A stretch of DNA of 28,396 nucleotides from Chromera velia (Eukaryota > Sar > Chromeraceae). Shown one piece after another: positions 1 through 9,298 of this stretch (positions are counted from its first letter, which is position 1; every line of letters starts with the position of its first letter). The stretch covers positions 22,403 through 50,798 of the forward strand of contig JAHBMJ010000303.1 of assembly GCA_018398765.1 (NCBI GenBank), given 5' to 3'. Under the pieces are notes generated by a model. It did no database searches and had not been told where the DNA came from. It saw only the letters and a list, made by a program, of their open reading frames with translations. The position numbers and the translations under genes were made by a program.

Positions 1-168
1 CCTTCTCTCCTCTCTCTCTCTCTTCCCCTCTCTCTCGTGCATGGACCCACGGCCTGACTGGTTGACTGGCCCACTGAGTGCTTGTGACTGTGCTTGACCA
101 CATCAAACGCACGCTCCCCACTGACTCGATAGTGAATTTGTCCTTTATTTCTGCGTCCTGTGTTGCAG
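1..168 (+). other. Intron end upstream of the first candidate exon
   Basis: The stretch begins with a CT-rich tract and ends in TTGCAG at 163-168, which resembles the 3' ends of the better supported introns further right. I see no coding sequence in it. Confidence 0.35.
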
Positions 169-256
169 GGAGAAGCTGCTGCGTAATGAACTGCTCGCAG
201 AATGGGCAAAGCTGCAAGGAAAACGAGACAGAAGGGGGATGAAGAAGACGGCACGA
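169..256 (+). CDS. Candidate exon, left host gene (N-terminal part)
   Basis: The segment is bounded by TTGCAG on the left and a strong GTAAGT donor at 257. Read from base 170 it is open for 29 codons, rich in Lys, Arg, Leu and Glu, and looks like a short amphipathic helix. A second reading starts at the ATG at 201 and gives a basic start beginning MGKAARKTRQKGDEEDG, which would also suit a protein N-terminus. I cannot choose between the frames. No conserved domain is visible. Its link to the exons from 1969 onward is inferred only from strand and proximity. Confidence 0.35.
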
Positions 257-1525
257 GTAAGTAAGAGTGCATCAAACAAAATTAAGAAAGAAAAACAATT
301 CCAGGACGATTAGGTAACTTGGGTTAAAACACTGGATAAACACTGGATGCGGAGATAAGAGACAAGATGAGAGAGGAGGAGACAGGGAAAGGGCCACAGC
401 ATCGATCAGCGGACTAATCTCGAAGAACCGGGAGACGAGGAAGCAACAGGCAGACATGTGGCCAACGAGACCCTTCGCAGCTAGACGGATGAATTCAGTC
501 TGAATCCCTGCATGCGCGATGCAAAGCAGTTCGAAAAGACAAAAAGATGTGTTCTGAAGGAAAAGGCACCATATGATACCACTCCCGCAAATCCCTGCTG
601 CTTTTTATTGCAGAATGGGCAAGTGCACAACTGACCGCTTCATAGTAAAGCGCGATCTCCAGTTTCTTGTTGGTCTGCAAAAATTATGACAAGGATGTAT
701 GTATGGAAATTTCATACTGATAAGGAAATCCACAGACAGTGCGAAAGCACGATGGGCTGACGGACTTCAGCTTCAAAGAGCTGTGCACCTGCAAGGTTCA
801 GGCCGCAGAAAGCCCCAAAAGCGAAGAGCAGCCTCATAGGGACACGTTGGAGACTGCCAGAGGAAATTAAGCGCCGACGCAACAACTGGTAGACGACCGA
901 GCACGTCCTACGCTGAGCTGCCTGTAATGATGCCTGTGTAACGTGAGCGGTCTCTGGTCAGTCGGCGGAAACACTGCATCAGAAGCGATGGCCACGATGT
1001 GCCACGATTACGACGGAACTGCTATGAAAGATTGCATCGTTTTGTATTCAGACAAAAACAGGACGTCACTGCCACAAATTGCCACAATGATTGGAACCGG
1101 TTGGGGACGAAATGCATGCGTTCGGGATGATGCTTGCATGCGCGTCATCCTTGCCCTTGCATGGCCGGACTGCATGCATGGTCGGACCCGTGTTTCCCGT
1201 CTCTGCATGTCAGCCTGGCCGTCTCCATTTTCTGGTCGAGTTGATTGTCGATCCGACTGACATGATCCGACTTCGCGTCGTTCACTGCAGTTTTTGGAAG
1301 GGAGCTGCCGGCATCTGTGAGTCGGAATTCTACGTGGAGCATTGTGAAGAGCAAGCAGGTTAACTTGATTGTCCGGTGGTTTCTTCGGCAAATTCTGTGA
1401 GGCCTCAAGTCTTCTGAGACATGCTTCGACCCTTTTCCCGGTTGTACGTCGTTTTCAAGTTTTTAGCCAGGCGATCGATGCCCTCTCGCTTCACTCGCTT
1501 ACTGGTGTTACCCTGTCTGCTGTAG
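257..1525. other. No supported gene; purine-rich then GCATGC-rich sequence
   Basis: From about 257 to 900 the plus strand is purine-rich with no convincing exon. From 1110 to 1200 the words GCATGC and TGCATG recur. Open frames here overlap on both strands and lack splice signals or recognisable protein. It is most simply a long intron or 5' flank of the left gene. Confidence 0.4.
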
Positions 1526-1900
1526 GTGCAACTGGTTGAATTCGCACTCGCGCATCATGACGAGATCGTTTCTTGGTCTATCGCAGGACAAGGGTGGTCA
1601 TGGCCAAGGTCGGTCCATCACTCCGTCTCCTTTTCTCACCATTGGAGGACTGTTTTGGGGGTGCTGTTGATTCCCCCGACAGGACCGATTTTCGATTCGT
1701 TACGCAACATGCACAACAGTCAAAAAAGATTATCTGCGTTGGTGACGTGAAGGCGTGCGCCTTGATGTCAGAGAGCTTCACATGGTTGCGACTGTCTGAA
1801 TGCCTTGAGATACATCAAGCCACCATGCATATATTAATACCCTCGCACGCAGATTCCGTCCGGACTCCAATGGAAAGTTGTGGACTAAAGTTGAGGAGTC
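1526..1900 (+). CDS. Possible exon(s) of the left host gene, frame unresolved
   Basis: A pyrimidine tract ending CTGTAG at 1525 could be an acceptor. All three plus frames stay open for a while after it. One frame starts GTG CAA CTG GTT GAA and reaches a possible donor GTCGGT at 1605. Another starts at the ATG at 1558. A third, from about 1573, runs past 1900 and has the most protein-like composition. The phases do not connect cleanly to the exon at 1969, so boundaries and frame are undecided. Confidence 0.25.
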
Positions 1901-1968
1901 TGGCCCCCGATTTTATGTCAATGTATTTCTCCCCGTCTTGTGCTTTCTCTCACTCTGTGCCCACGCAG

Positions 1969-2129
1969 ACCCCGGGCGTTCTCCGTCAGGTGCAGCCGCC
2001 GCTTCCTCGAGCAGCTACAGCAGCCGAACTCAGATCCAAGAGATGAGACTCGCAAAGGAACTTTCGGGGCTGGAGCCGATTCGGACGCTCTTCTCTGTGG
2101 AAGAAGTGGATGGACAGATCGGGACTGTG
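1969..2129 (+). CDS. Candidate exon, left host gene
   Basis: The acceptor CCACGCAG ends at 1968. The open frame encodes a Ser/Ala-rich stretch followed by a balanced, protein-like segment containing EMRLAKELSGLEPIR and a VEEVDGQIGTVV motif, with mostly G/C-ending codons. The exact start is uncertain because further AG acceptors at 1989 and 1995 leave the same frame open. Phase-0 donors are possible at 2127, 2130 and 2133. No family is recognised. Confidence 0.45.
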
Positions 2130-2391
2130 GTGGTTGGTCGGCTGACTCGTGAACGGTTGTCTTGTCAGAGAGAGACAGAGAAGGCCATGGGGGGGATGAT
2201 TAGATAGGAGAGAAGTTGAAGGGGAAGTGAGAGGAAAGCGGATTGACATCCGCTCCTGTATGGCTTTCTGATGTAGTCCGATTCCGTTTAAGGCCTTTTG
2301 GACTTTTTGTTGCTTTCTGTTTGCATTGATTCTGTCACACTCATTCTGCCCCCTTTCCTTTTTGTGTGTACGCACGAGAGCGCGAATGCAG

Positions 2392-2502
2392 GTGACAGTC
2401 CCGAATTCGTGCATTCTGTCTGCTCTGGGAGATTCTGCTTCGTCGCCCTCGTCCAAGGAAAGGGAGTATCTCGAGAGAAGTTTGGAGCCGGGGTGTAACG
2501 GG
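2392..2502 (+). CDS. Candidate exon, left host gene
   Basis: The acceptor AATGCAG ends at 2391. The frame read in phase 0 encodes a Ser-rich segment and then a charged stretch (KEREYLERSLEPG). Possible donors are GTAACG at 2495 (phase 1) and GTGTCG at 2503 (phase 0). Only the second keeps phase with the exon at 2987, so it is used here, although its consensus is weaker. No domain is recognised. Confidence 0.4.
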
Positions 2503-2986
2503 GTGTCGTTCCAAATTTCTCCGTCTGCACAATTTCCCTTCTCGCCTCCCATCATACATTGTCTCACAAGGGTTCGTTTGCCTGCTCCCTCTCTCCCCTC
2601 CTTTCTCTTTCTGTATTCCCCTTTTCATGTCTTCCTTCGCTCTGACTTTCTGTCGGTATGTCAAGTCTTTCTTGGAATCCCAAACCTGATGGACCTGTGG
2701 ATTCTTCAACTGAGAGACAGCCTTTTGGATTAAGGCAAAAACAGGGAAAGGCGGAAGCGTTGTGTCCCTTTCGCTCCTTACTTACGACTCTCCTGCTCTT
2801 CTGCGATCTTGATTTCCCTCCTTCAGTTCTGTCCGTGCTTCCCACTTTTTCTCTCTTTTCTGTCAAAGTTACTTTCAATTACTTCACTGCTTCCCTCTTT
2901 CATCTTCGTTCTTCTACCAATCTTCTCGCTCGTTCCTCTGCTCTTTTTCTTCGGACCTTCAACGTTCCATTCATTCATTCCTGCAG
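2503..2986 (+). other. Intron, left host gene
   Basis: This is mostly C/T-rich sequence ending CATTCCTGCAG, consistent with an intron 3' end. A GGTATGT at about 2655 looks like a donor but no matching exon is convincing. Confidence 0.4.
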
Positions 2987-3107
2987 TTTTCCTTTCCCTC
3001 CCTGTGCGATGGGCGCAACCTCGCTCGCGACATTCTCAGAGGGGGGCCATGGAACCCTGCCATCACTTTCCATGCCATCGTGGAGAAGAGATTGCCTCGA
3101 TTCGTCG
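2987..3107 (+). CDS. Candidate exon, left host gene
   Basis: It begins after CCTGCAG and is read in phase 0. The protein-like part is CDGRNLARDILRGGPWNP followed by an amphipathic segment ending RLPRFV. It ends in a GTCG tandem repeat (3108-3127), where a donor GTCGGT at 3108 or GTCGAT at 3120 leaves phase 1. Phase 1 is exactly what the next exon at 3396 needs. The alternative of splicing in phase 0 to a purine-rich open segment at 3176-3316, which ends in TGA, is less likely. Confidence 0.5.
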
Positions 3108-3395
3108 GTCGGTCGGTCGGTCGGTCGATGACTGGGTTTTCTTCCCCCCCCCCACGCACACTTCCATGTGTACAGGAACTATTAAAAAAAGAAAGGAGAA
3201 CCGGCAGAGATCTAGCAGAAGCTGTGCAATTGCACGAAGAGGGACAAAACAAAAGAGCGAAAGAGAAGAAAGAGAAATCTATCGAGCATCCACTAGCTGT
3301 GAACGAACAGCGATGAGGTGTGCGTGGATGGATGGATCTCTTTTTGCACATGTCAACATCTTTACACGCCTTCGGGCTCCGATCCTCTTTTGCAG

Positions 3396-3584
3396 CCCGT
3401 GTACTTCGCTTGATGGCCGATCGTGAGCATGGTGATCGTGAGAATGGAATTTCCCGATCCTCCAAAAGTGCCGCCCCCCTTCCGCTTCTCTTCGGGACAT
3501 TCGAGGGTGTCCACTCGTTGATGAGGTTCTGGAGGGATGAGAACTGCGCGGTGTTTCCCTGTCTCAAGGCATGCATCGCCTCAG
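3396..3584 (+). CDS. Exon, left host gene
   Basis: The acceptor TTTTGCAG and the donor CAG|GTGGGG frame this exon, with phase 1 in and phase 1 out. That matches both the preceding exon (phase 1) and the following one at 4066. The translation contains a hydrophobic LPLLFGTFEGVHSLMRFW segment and a Cys-containing stretch (DENCAVFPCLKACIAS). No known domain is recognised. The minus strand also has a long open frame here, but it lacks matching splice sites. Confidence 0.55.
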
Positions 3585-4065
3585 GTGGGGGTCCGTCGTG
3601 GACCGTTCTTTTCTCCTTCACTCTCTGCTTGAGTGGGTCAGGCATCTGCGCTTTCGTGTTGTTCTCGAAGAATCTCTTCCATTCGTCTAGCTGGTTTGTT
3701 CTCATTACGGTGCCCTGTCCGCCTTTTTGTCAGTCTGGGTGTGTCGGTCTTTATTTCTTTCTTTCTTTCTCCCCCCAACTGTGGGTGTCTGTTGGTGTCC
3801 GCTGAGAGTGAGTATGTGTATGTATATGTGTGTGCGTATCTGCCGGTGTGTATGAGCGGATTTACGTCTGGCTCATGGCCTATTTGCCCATGTGGGGGGC
3901 GAGTGAGGAGGAACCGTCTGATCTCTTCGCCTGTCTGTCGACTGTCTGTCTTTTTGTACAAAGAAAGATGAACGTAAGGAGGAAAAAAGAAAGGGACAAG
4001 ACCTAGGAGAAGACCCATGCAGTCACTCTGCCTGCCTGTTTACTTGCCTGTCTGTCTGTTTGCAG
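3585..4065 (+). other. Intron, left host gene
   Basis: The sequence carries TGTATG and CTGTCTGT repeats and ends CTGTTTGCAG, typical of introns in this window. I see no coding sequence on the plus strand. Confidence 0.5.
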
Positions 4066-4141
4066 GGGAGTGCGTTTACCGGGTTGCAGTGCTGACAGAA
4101 TCCGCTCTAGTTCTGTTCTTTCCCACCGATTTCGAAAACAC
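4066..4141 (+). CDS. Exon, left host gene
   Basis: This short exon lies between TTTGCAG and a perfect GTGAGT donor. It enters in phase 1, leaves in phase 2 and is open in that frame only. It encodes ECVYRVAVLTESALVLFFP and then TDFENT, a beta-strand-like hydrophobic stretch followed by polar residues. Both phases agree with the neighbouring exons, which is the main support. Confidence 0.65.
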
Positions 4142-4533
4142 GTGAGTGAGTGAGTGAGTGGGTAAGGGAGTCGCTGTGTATTTCTTCTGCTGTGTCTGAA
4201 TGTAGCTCGAGTGAGTGACTGTCCAATTCCTGTCTGCGTGCTTGTCTCTTTGTCCCTCTCTTTTTCGGGAAGGCAGTCGGTCTATCGGTCGGCCTGTCTG
4301 TCGTTCAGTGTTTCCTTGTCTCTACACACATCTGTCTCCCTGTCTCTTTTTCTTTCTGTCTTTGTGCTTTGTGTGTCTCCCTGTCTCTTGAAGAAAGGGA
4401 AAAAACACAGGAAAAAAGTCACAGACAAGAAACCATGAATCGCTCATAGCCTGTGTGTCGGTCCATCGGTTCGTCTGTCGGTCTGTCTGCCCATCTATTT
4501 GTCTGTCTATCTGGTAATCGCGTCTGTCTGCAG
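4142..4533 (+). other. Intron with GTGA and CTGT tandem repeats
   Basis: It starts GTGAGTGAGTGAGTGAGTGG and contains dense CTGTCTGT and CGGTCTGT arrays between 4230 and 4532. It ends CTGTCTGCAG. No gene is seen. Confidence 0.6.
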
Positions 4534-4752
4534 CCACGGCACTGTGACGACTTTTTTCCATTTGAGCCTTCTGAGAGCGGTGGCCAAAAAGCCCTCGGAG
4601 GAGGCGTTGGCCCTCCGGATTGTGCCGCCGCGCCCCCCCGCAGGTGGAGGTCGGGAGCGTGTGATCACTCTGGTGTTTGGGAGGAAACCTCTGGTGTCTC
4701 CCTACGGACTGGAGGCACACGACGACGCCAAAAAGGGGGTGGCAACTCTGAG
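4534..4752 (+). CDS. Exon, left host gene
   Basis: The acceptor is CTGTCTGCAG and the donor is GTGAGG at 4753, with phase 2 in and out. About 72 codons encode a helical segment with FHLSLLRAVAKKPSEEALAL and then a Pro/Gly-rich linker. A strand-like segment containing RVITLVFGRKPLVSPYGLEA follows. The exon is well bounded and fits its neighbours in phase. I do not recognise the domain, and membership of a large cytosolic scaffold is only a guess. Confidence 0.7.
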
Positions 4753-5286
4753 GTGAGGTGAGGTGAGGTGAGCTGTGGATGTGAGGGAGGCCTGGAGAAA
4801 AATCACCTGATTCGTGTCCATCTCTTCTCAGTTTTGGGGGGGGGATGATAATGATGAAGAAAAGAAGGCGCACCTTCTCTCTCCTGTTTGCGTCTGTCTC
4901 CCCGTGTTCACCTTTCTCTTTGCATCAATCTTTTCGTCAATTTTTCTGCCTATCCATTCATCGCTTTTGTTCTTCTTTTTCTACAGCTCCCCTGCCGCTC
5001 TTCCCAGAAACACAGAGAGATGGAGGAACGACAACGCAAAACATGCTCGAAGAAACTAATGCGAAAAACTAAATAAAGTGCACAAAGCATAGGTAGGAGA
5101 CGTTTTCGCTGAAAAGTGAGCCCAGAAGGCAGAGAGACAGTCGGTTTGCTCAATTCCTTTCCTCTCCACTATATGTCTTCTGTCCCTCTGTCTGTCCGCC
5201 CAGCTCTCATCCACTACTCATGATCGAAAGCCTTCCCTCCCGGGCATTACGGAAGGAATGTCACATGCGTGCCCCCCTACATGCAG
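4753..5286 (+). other. Intron, left host gene
   Basis: It begins with a GAGGT tandem repeat (4750-4771) that duplicates the donor. It contains pyrimidine-rich sequence and an AAATAAAG at about 5070, and ends CTACATGCAG. I see no supported exon inside. Confidence 0.5.
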
Positions 5287-5396
5287 GTCGGTGGAGTTTC
5301 CGCCTCGCCGTGCTTTCGAGGAATCCCTTTTGAGAAGAATGAGGGCACTCGGCTTGGGCAGCGTCTCTCGAAGTCTTCAAGGCAGGTCGTGGTGTG
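5287..5396 (+). CDS. Exon, left host gene; 3' end uncertain
   Basis: It begins after CTACATGCAG with one base completing the Arg codon left by the previous exon (phase 2). It encodes a basic amphipathic helix containing AFEESLLRRMRALGLGSV. The 3' end falls in a GTGTGGTGTGG repeat. A donor at 5397 leaves phase 1 and joins the next exon as a Glu codon without a stop. The more obvious CAG|GTCGTG at 5386 would not keep phase. Confidence 0.55.
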
Positions 5397-5904
5397 GTGT
5401 GGTGTGGTGTGTGCGTTTTTTTTTGTTTGCCTGCCTGCCTGTCAGTGATTTCGTGCGTCTGTCTTTCTCTGTGTTCCCAGATGATAGGAGAGGATAGCAG
5501 AGGCTCTTGAAGGCAATCAGAGAAGCGTTCAGAGGCATAGCATAGAGTCATGGAGTCCTGTCAATTCGCAAGACCACAATCCCAGTTTTCTATCGGAGGG
5601 GAGATCTGTGTGGAATGGAAATGTTGTCACGTTGAAGAGTTTTTTTTGTTTTCAGCAAAGAAAAGTTTTTTGGAAGGCAGTGAGAGCAGAGTCAAAAACA
5701 TCAAAAACACAGCATTCTCATTCACCTTACTGCATCAGCCTCGGCAAGAGTGCAAACTTCCCTCAAACAAAATTGATCACGTGACATTCCGACGTTCCTG
5801 GATTCCTCCCTCCCTCCCTCCCTCCTCGATCCTCCTTCCTGCCTGACGGCTTGCTTCTCTGCCTACCCCCCTGTGTGCACGTCTGCATGAGTGAGTGTCT
5901 GCAG
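5397..5904 (+). other. Intron, left host gene
   Basis: It holds a GTGTGGT repeat, an A/T-rich middle and a CTCC tandem repeat at 5805-5823, and ends GTGTCTGCAG. No exon is supported inside. Confidence 0.5.
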
Positions 5905-6140
5905 AAAACCTTGCGGCAGTGAGCAGAGAGATCGAACAGCTGAAGGGGGACCTCGCACTGCAGACAGGAGGGCCCACCCCGGCCCCCCCAACGGCCTCCC
6001 TGGCATCCTCTTCGGGAGACCCTGGCGCTGGGAGGGCTGCTGATGTGGTCAAGATGGACGGTCCGGCCGACTACTCCCAGGCTTCTCTCGATCTGTCGGC
6101 AGTTCAGAGACTCATGGCACTGTTTCAAAAGAAGGTCGGG
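5905..6140 (+). CDS. Exon, left host gene (coiled coil and Pro/Ala linker)
   Basis: It starts after TGTCTGCAG and is open in a single frame. It opens with a short coiled-coil-like segment containing NLAAVSREIEQLKGDLALQ. A Pro/Ala/Ser-rich linker and a second helical stretch ending in LSAVQRLMALFQKK follow. The donor is GTATGC at 6141, or GTCGGG six bases earlier at 6135. Both leave phase 0, as the last exon requires. The alternatives differ by two codons. Confidence 0.65.
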
Positions 6141-6448
6141 GTATGCAACACGGACAAAAAAAGAAGAAATCATTGAAAGACATGCTTGGTCGTGAAGCGA
6201 GTCAAGTTCTCCAGATTTCTTGCGGGCAATATCGCTTCCAGGGGTGTTCTCTTCACAGTCACTTTCTTTGTATAGGTTTCACTTGGTTGCGTTTGGTGAG
6301 AGAGCCACTGCAGTGGCCCAGTCGGAGCGTCGGCCTGTCTGTGTTTGCTCCCTCGCATACAGAAATTCTGCATGCTGCGTGTTTGGTGTCTTCCGATTCT
6401 TGTTTTCTGTTACTTCGATCTCTCTTTTGGCTCTCTCTGGCTCTGCAG

Positions 6449-6901
6449 GTTGAGTTGGAGACAGAGACGGGCACGGAGGAGCAGAGGCAGCAGACGCTTG
6501 CAGAACTTCACTCTGTCCTGCAGCACCCCCGTGTGCAGAGAACCCTGGAGACCTCTGGGGGTGCACAGGCCGACAGGGACAGAGAGAGACGTCGCAGGGC
6601 ATCCACGGGCACAGACAACACGCAAAGCACATATCCGGAAGGGGAAGACGCGCAGCTGCACAGAGGGGAGAGGGAGGCCGCAGTGCCAGAGGCGGATGAG
6701 GTATCTCAACTAGGCGACACTCACCCAACGCACTCGGCAGAGGCAGAGACCGAGAAATCTCTTGTCAGCCCACCCGCCCCGCCACCGCCGCCGTTTGGAG
6801 CTTCCGGCCACGATGACGTCACTGTGCCGTCCGCAGATGCGCAGCAAGACGCAGCGGCTGCTGCAACGGGGGAAGCAGATCTTCCAGATTTGTTGTCCTA
6901 G
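6449..6901 (+). CDS. Terminal exon, left host gene (acidic, Pro-rich tail)
   Basis: It begins after GGCTCTGCAG in phase 0 and runs 150 codons to TAG at 6899-6901. It starts with a Glu/Gln-rich helix and continues with low-complexity sequence rich in Asp, Glu, Ala, Thr and Pro, including a run of prolines near codon 110. Such a tail is probably disordered. The stop overlaps a donor-like CTA|GTGAGG, so I cannot exclude that the transcript continues across the retrotransposon. The stop is the simpler reading. Confidence 0.62.
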   Translation, partial: VELETETGTEEQRQQTLAELHSVLQHPRVQRTLETSGGAQADRDRERRRRASTGTDNTQSTYPEGEDAQLHRGEREAAVPEADEVSQLGDTHPTHSAEAETEKSLVSPPAPPPPPFGASGHDDVTVPSADAQQDAAAAATGEADLPDLLS

Positions 6902-7216
6902 TGAGGAGGTGAGGGGAGACGCTTATAATGATTCCTATAGTGACTACTAGGGTGACTAATAGTAAATAATTCATATTGCGGAATTAATGCGGATGCAGCG
7001 GATTGCAGTTTTATCATTGATCACCTATTTTTTTTCACATACCCCGACAAAACATATGAGTAACTCTGGATTAAGTTATAATTTTGGACATTCAGTACGA
7101 AAAGTGAGAATAATGTGAAATGTATGTCATATAATGACTCATATTGCAAAAATTGTACGTGGAAAATTGTAAAGGCGTAAGTAACTAGGTAAGTGATAGA
7201 AAAAATGGAACAGTAT
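6902..7216. other. AT-rich flank between the left gene and the retrotransposon
   Basis: About 300 bases are distinctly AT-rich compared with the exons on the left. I see no exon, RNA gene or clear terminator. It could be the 3' flank of the left gene. Confidence 0.5.
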
Positions 7217-7982
7217 GTGAAAGAAAACGATGGTCCCGTTCCTGGTCGGATTCGCGGAGGGTGAATTCCGATCCCGGCCTTTCCATTCGTCCCTTCGCCC
7301 CGAGCCAGAGAAAGGAGCGACGCACACGTGGCGGCCCATCCACACGGGGTGGCGGGGCGCCTGCGACAGAGGTGTGCATGTTGTGAGTTCCATGGTATGG
7401 CCTGCATGCACTTTGGCGTTAGAAATATACCCGAGGCACTCACCGTGGTGGTGTATGCTCTAGGCCTTCATATGGGATTCAATTAGGCCGATGGTGCGGT
7501 TATGCCATCGGAGGCTTCAGAATTAATTCTGGTCCCGAATTAATTTCCATAAATTTCCAGACAGTCAGACAGACGTGCACGGCGGTTACCGTCCGTCTAA
7601 ATGAGAGACGTGACCTAGGAATTAACAGAGCTTCATGTGTAGGATCTGTACTTTGCCTTATGTGTCTCTATGGTTCTCTTGTGCTCTGAGTAGCTCTGAG
7701 TAATGCACGAGGCCACCAGCAGGAGCGTACTGTAGACTGTAGGGGTTTATGGATTTTCTGTCTGGTGAAGAGACTGATCAGATATTTATTTCTGATTATC
7801 TGTATCGGTCTAGACGAGTACGTTAGGATGACGTATTTGCTGTGGTCCTCTAATAGGAGAGGGCCAGGAATTTGGGAGTATAGCAGTTTGAGGAATCCTC
7901 TGGATAGGCTAAAGGATCGACACGGGAGGGCCCATAGGATCCCACTAGAGGAGTCTCAAGAGAGGTGAGACTTTACTTTTCA
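7217..7982 (+). repeat. 5' LTR
   Basis: It starts TGTGAAAGAAAACG and ends TTACTTTTCA. It aligns along its whole length to 22186-22932 with about 48 substitutions, a 1-bp indel and two 10-bp tandem duplications present only in this copy: AATTTCC-type at 7548-7567 and GCTCTGAGTA twice at 7683-7702. The LTR should carry promoter and polyadenylation signals, but I cannot locate a convincing TATA box. Confidence 0.93.
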
Positions 7983-8000
7983 CTGGCGCCGTCGCTGAGG
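7983..8000 (+). promoter_or_regulatory. Primer-binding site for minus-strand synthesis
   Basis: The 18 bases directly after the 5' LTR read TGGCGCCGTCGCTGAGGG. TGG immediately after the CA of an LTR is the usual complement of a tRNA CCA end. I cannot say which tRNA from memory. Confidence 0.7.
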
Positions 8001-8134
8001 GAGTCTCCCCTTGTTATTTCGACAACATTCCCCTTCTTGTATTCCTGATTCCCTACTGCAGGTGACTTACCATAGGTCCGAAGAAGGATGCTCCCCACGG
8101 GTGCATCGCGATCAAGGGTATAAAGGCGAAGACC

Positions 8135-9298
8135 ATGGGCGTCTTCGGCCTCATGGACGATACGGACATCATCAAGTAGGTACGGCAATATGCAGATGCT
8201 GTTGCCATTCTCGGTAACTCAGACGAGTGGTGCAGCGGGCTCACCCTCACCAACAGAAACAAGGTGGGGGTCAACGTTAAGCACTACGTCGTAAAGACCG
8301 AGGTAGAAGTGCTGAAGAAGGTGGTGGAACGGGTGCCCCACCTCAGCTCGAAAGTCTCTGAGCAGCTCCGAATTTTCCACAGACACGTTGTGGACTGCGT
8401 TTCTCCGCCCGACGCGGAGTGGATGAAGAGATATCTGCAGCGAACCGACATCCTAAGAATGGGCAAAGCGAGAATCATGGAAATCAGGGAGCTTCTCTCA
8501 CGCCGAGAGAAGGAGAGAATCTCTGGTCCCCAGTTGAAGTCCCTGAACGAGCAGATCCTCTGCCTGCAGACTCTGAAGGAACCCTCTTCCCTCTCTCTGT
8601 CTCGCCCTGTTATGTTTTCTTCAGGTGGGGAGCTCCATGGGGGAGCTCCAACAGAGACGAAAGTGAAGATGGAGGAGGAGACGGGAACGATACCAGACAC
8701 CTCCCGTCAGATATCCGTCTCCGTGTCCAGTGAACAGCGTCTGGCCTCTGATGATTGGGACCGCCGTAGCAGTAGCAGTAGCAGTTCCAGTGGGGGGGTA
8801 CAGGTGGTTGGTGTGCGACCTGACACCACCCTGGTGGAGAAGAATTAAAAGGAAGCAGTACAAGGATCTCGTGGCCCAGATATCGGGTCTGGACGCCGAA
8901 CGGGGTGCTGATAAGCTCCGAATTCTGGAGATCCAGAAGGAGGAGAATGAAGTGCTGAGTGGTATGCCCAAGAGGGACAACTTCTCTGACTAAGCCTAAG
9001 TTAGTAAACTAGTTCCCTGAGGGGTCCAAAGGGAAGGAGGAGTACGCTAGAGTACGCATCAGAGCTGGCATCCTGGGTCGAGAAAAAAGAGGTCTTCAAC
9101 GCTGGAAAGGCTGACAGGGATACGCTGGTAGCGACCCTGCAAGGTTATATTGACCAGTTGGCGTCTGATGTGTTTGCTCTGTCAGTGAACGAGCAGGCCA
9201 ACAAACTCCGAAAGGAGATAAACGTGCTCTCTCCTCCTCCTAAGGCCAAGGGCATCCCTGGAGGTGCTGCTGAAGGCCGCCTGCCTTCAGTATTCTAG
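8135..9298 (+). pseudogene. N-terminal Gag-like region with frameshifts and stops
   Basis: From the ATG at 8135, in an ACCATGG context, a frame matching the main polyprotein runs through one TAG (8177) to about 8845. It encodes helical sequence containing EVEVLKKVVERVPHLSS and ends in a Ser run. Protein-like sequence then continues in a second frame to 8990 (ISGLDAERGADKLRILEIQ). It moves to a third frame with a TAG at 9010, and returns to the main frame after a 10-bp tandem duplication at 9041-9060. A TAG at 9296 precedes the next long frame. This is most likely the amino end of Gag, broken by at least three indels. It is the only frameshifted part of the coding region. Confidence 0.6.

Noticed and set aside
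3176-3316. Plus-strand open segment ending in TGA, rich in Lys and Glu, as a possible last exon of an upstream gene.
   Set aside because: It is purine-rich low-complexity sequence of the kind seen inside other introns here. Skipping it gives a phase-consistent join from 2987-3107 to 3396-3584.
3366-3705. Minus-strand open frame of good composition, beginning MRTNQLDEWKRFFEN.
   Set aside because: It looks protein-like, but the plus strand has an acceptor, a donor and matching phases to both neighbouring exons over the same bases. I kept the plus exon. RNA strand data would decide.
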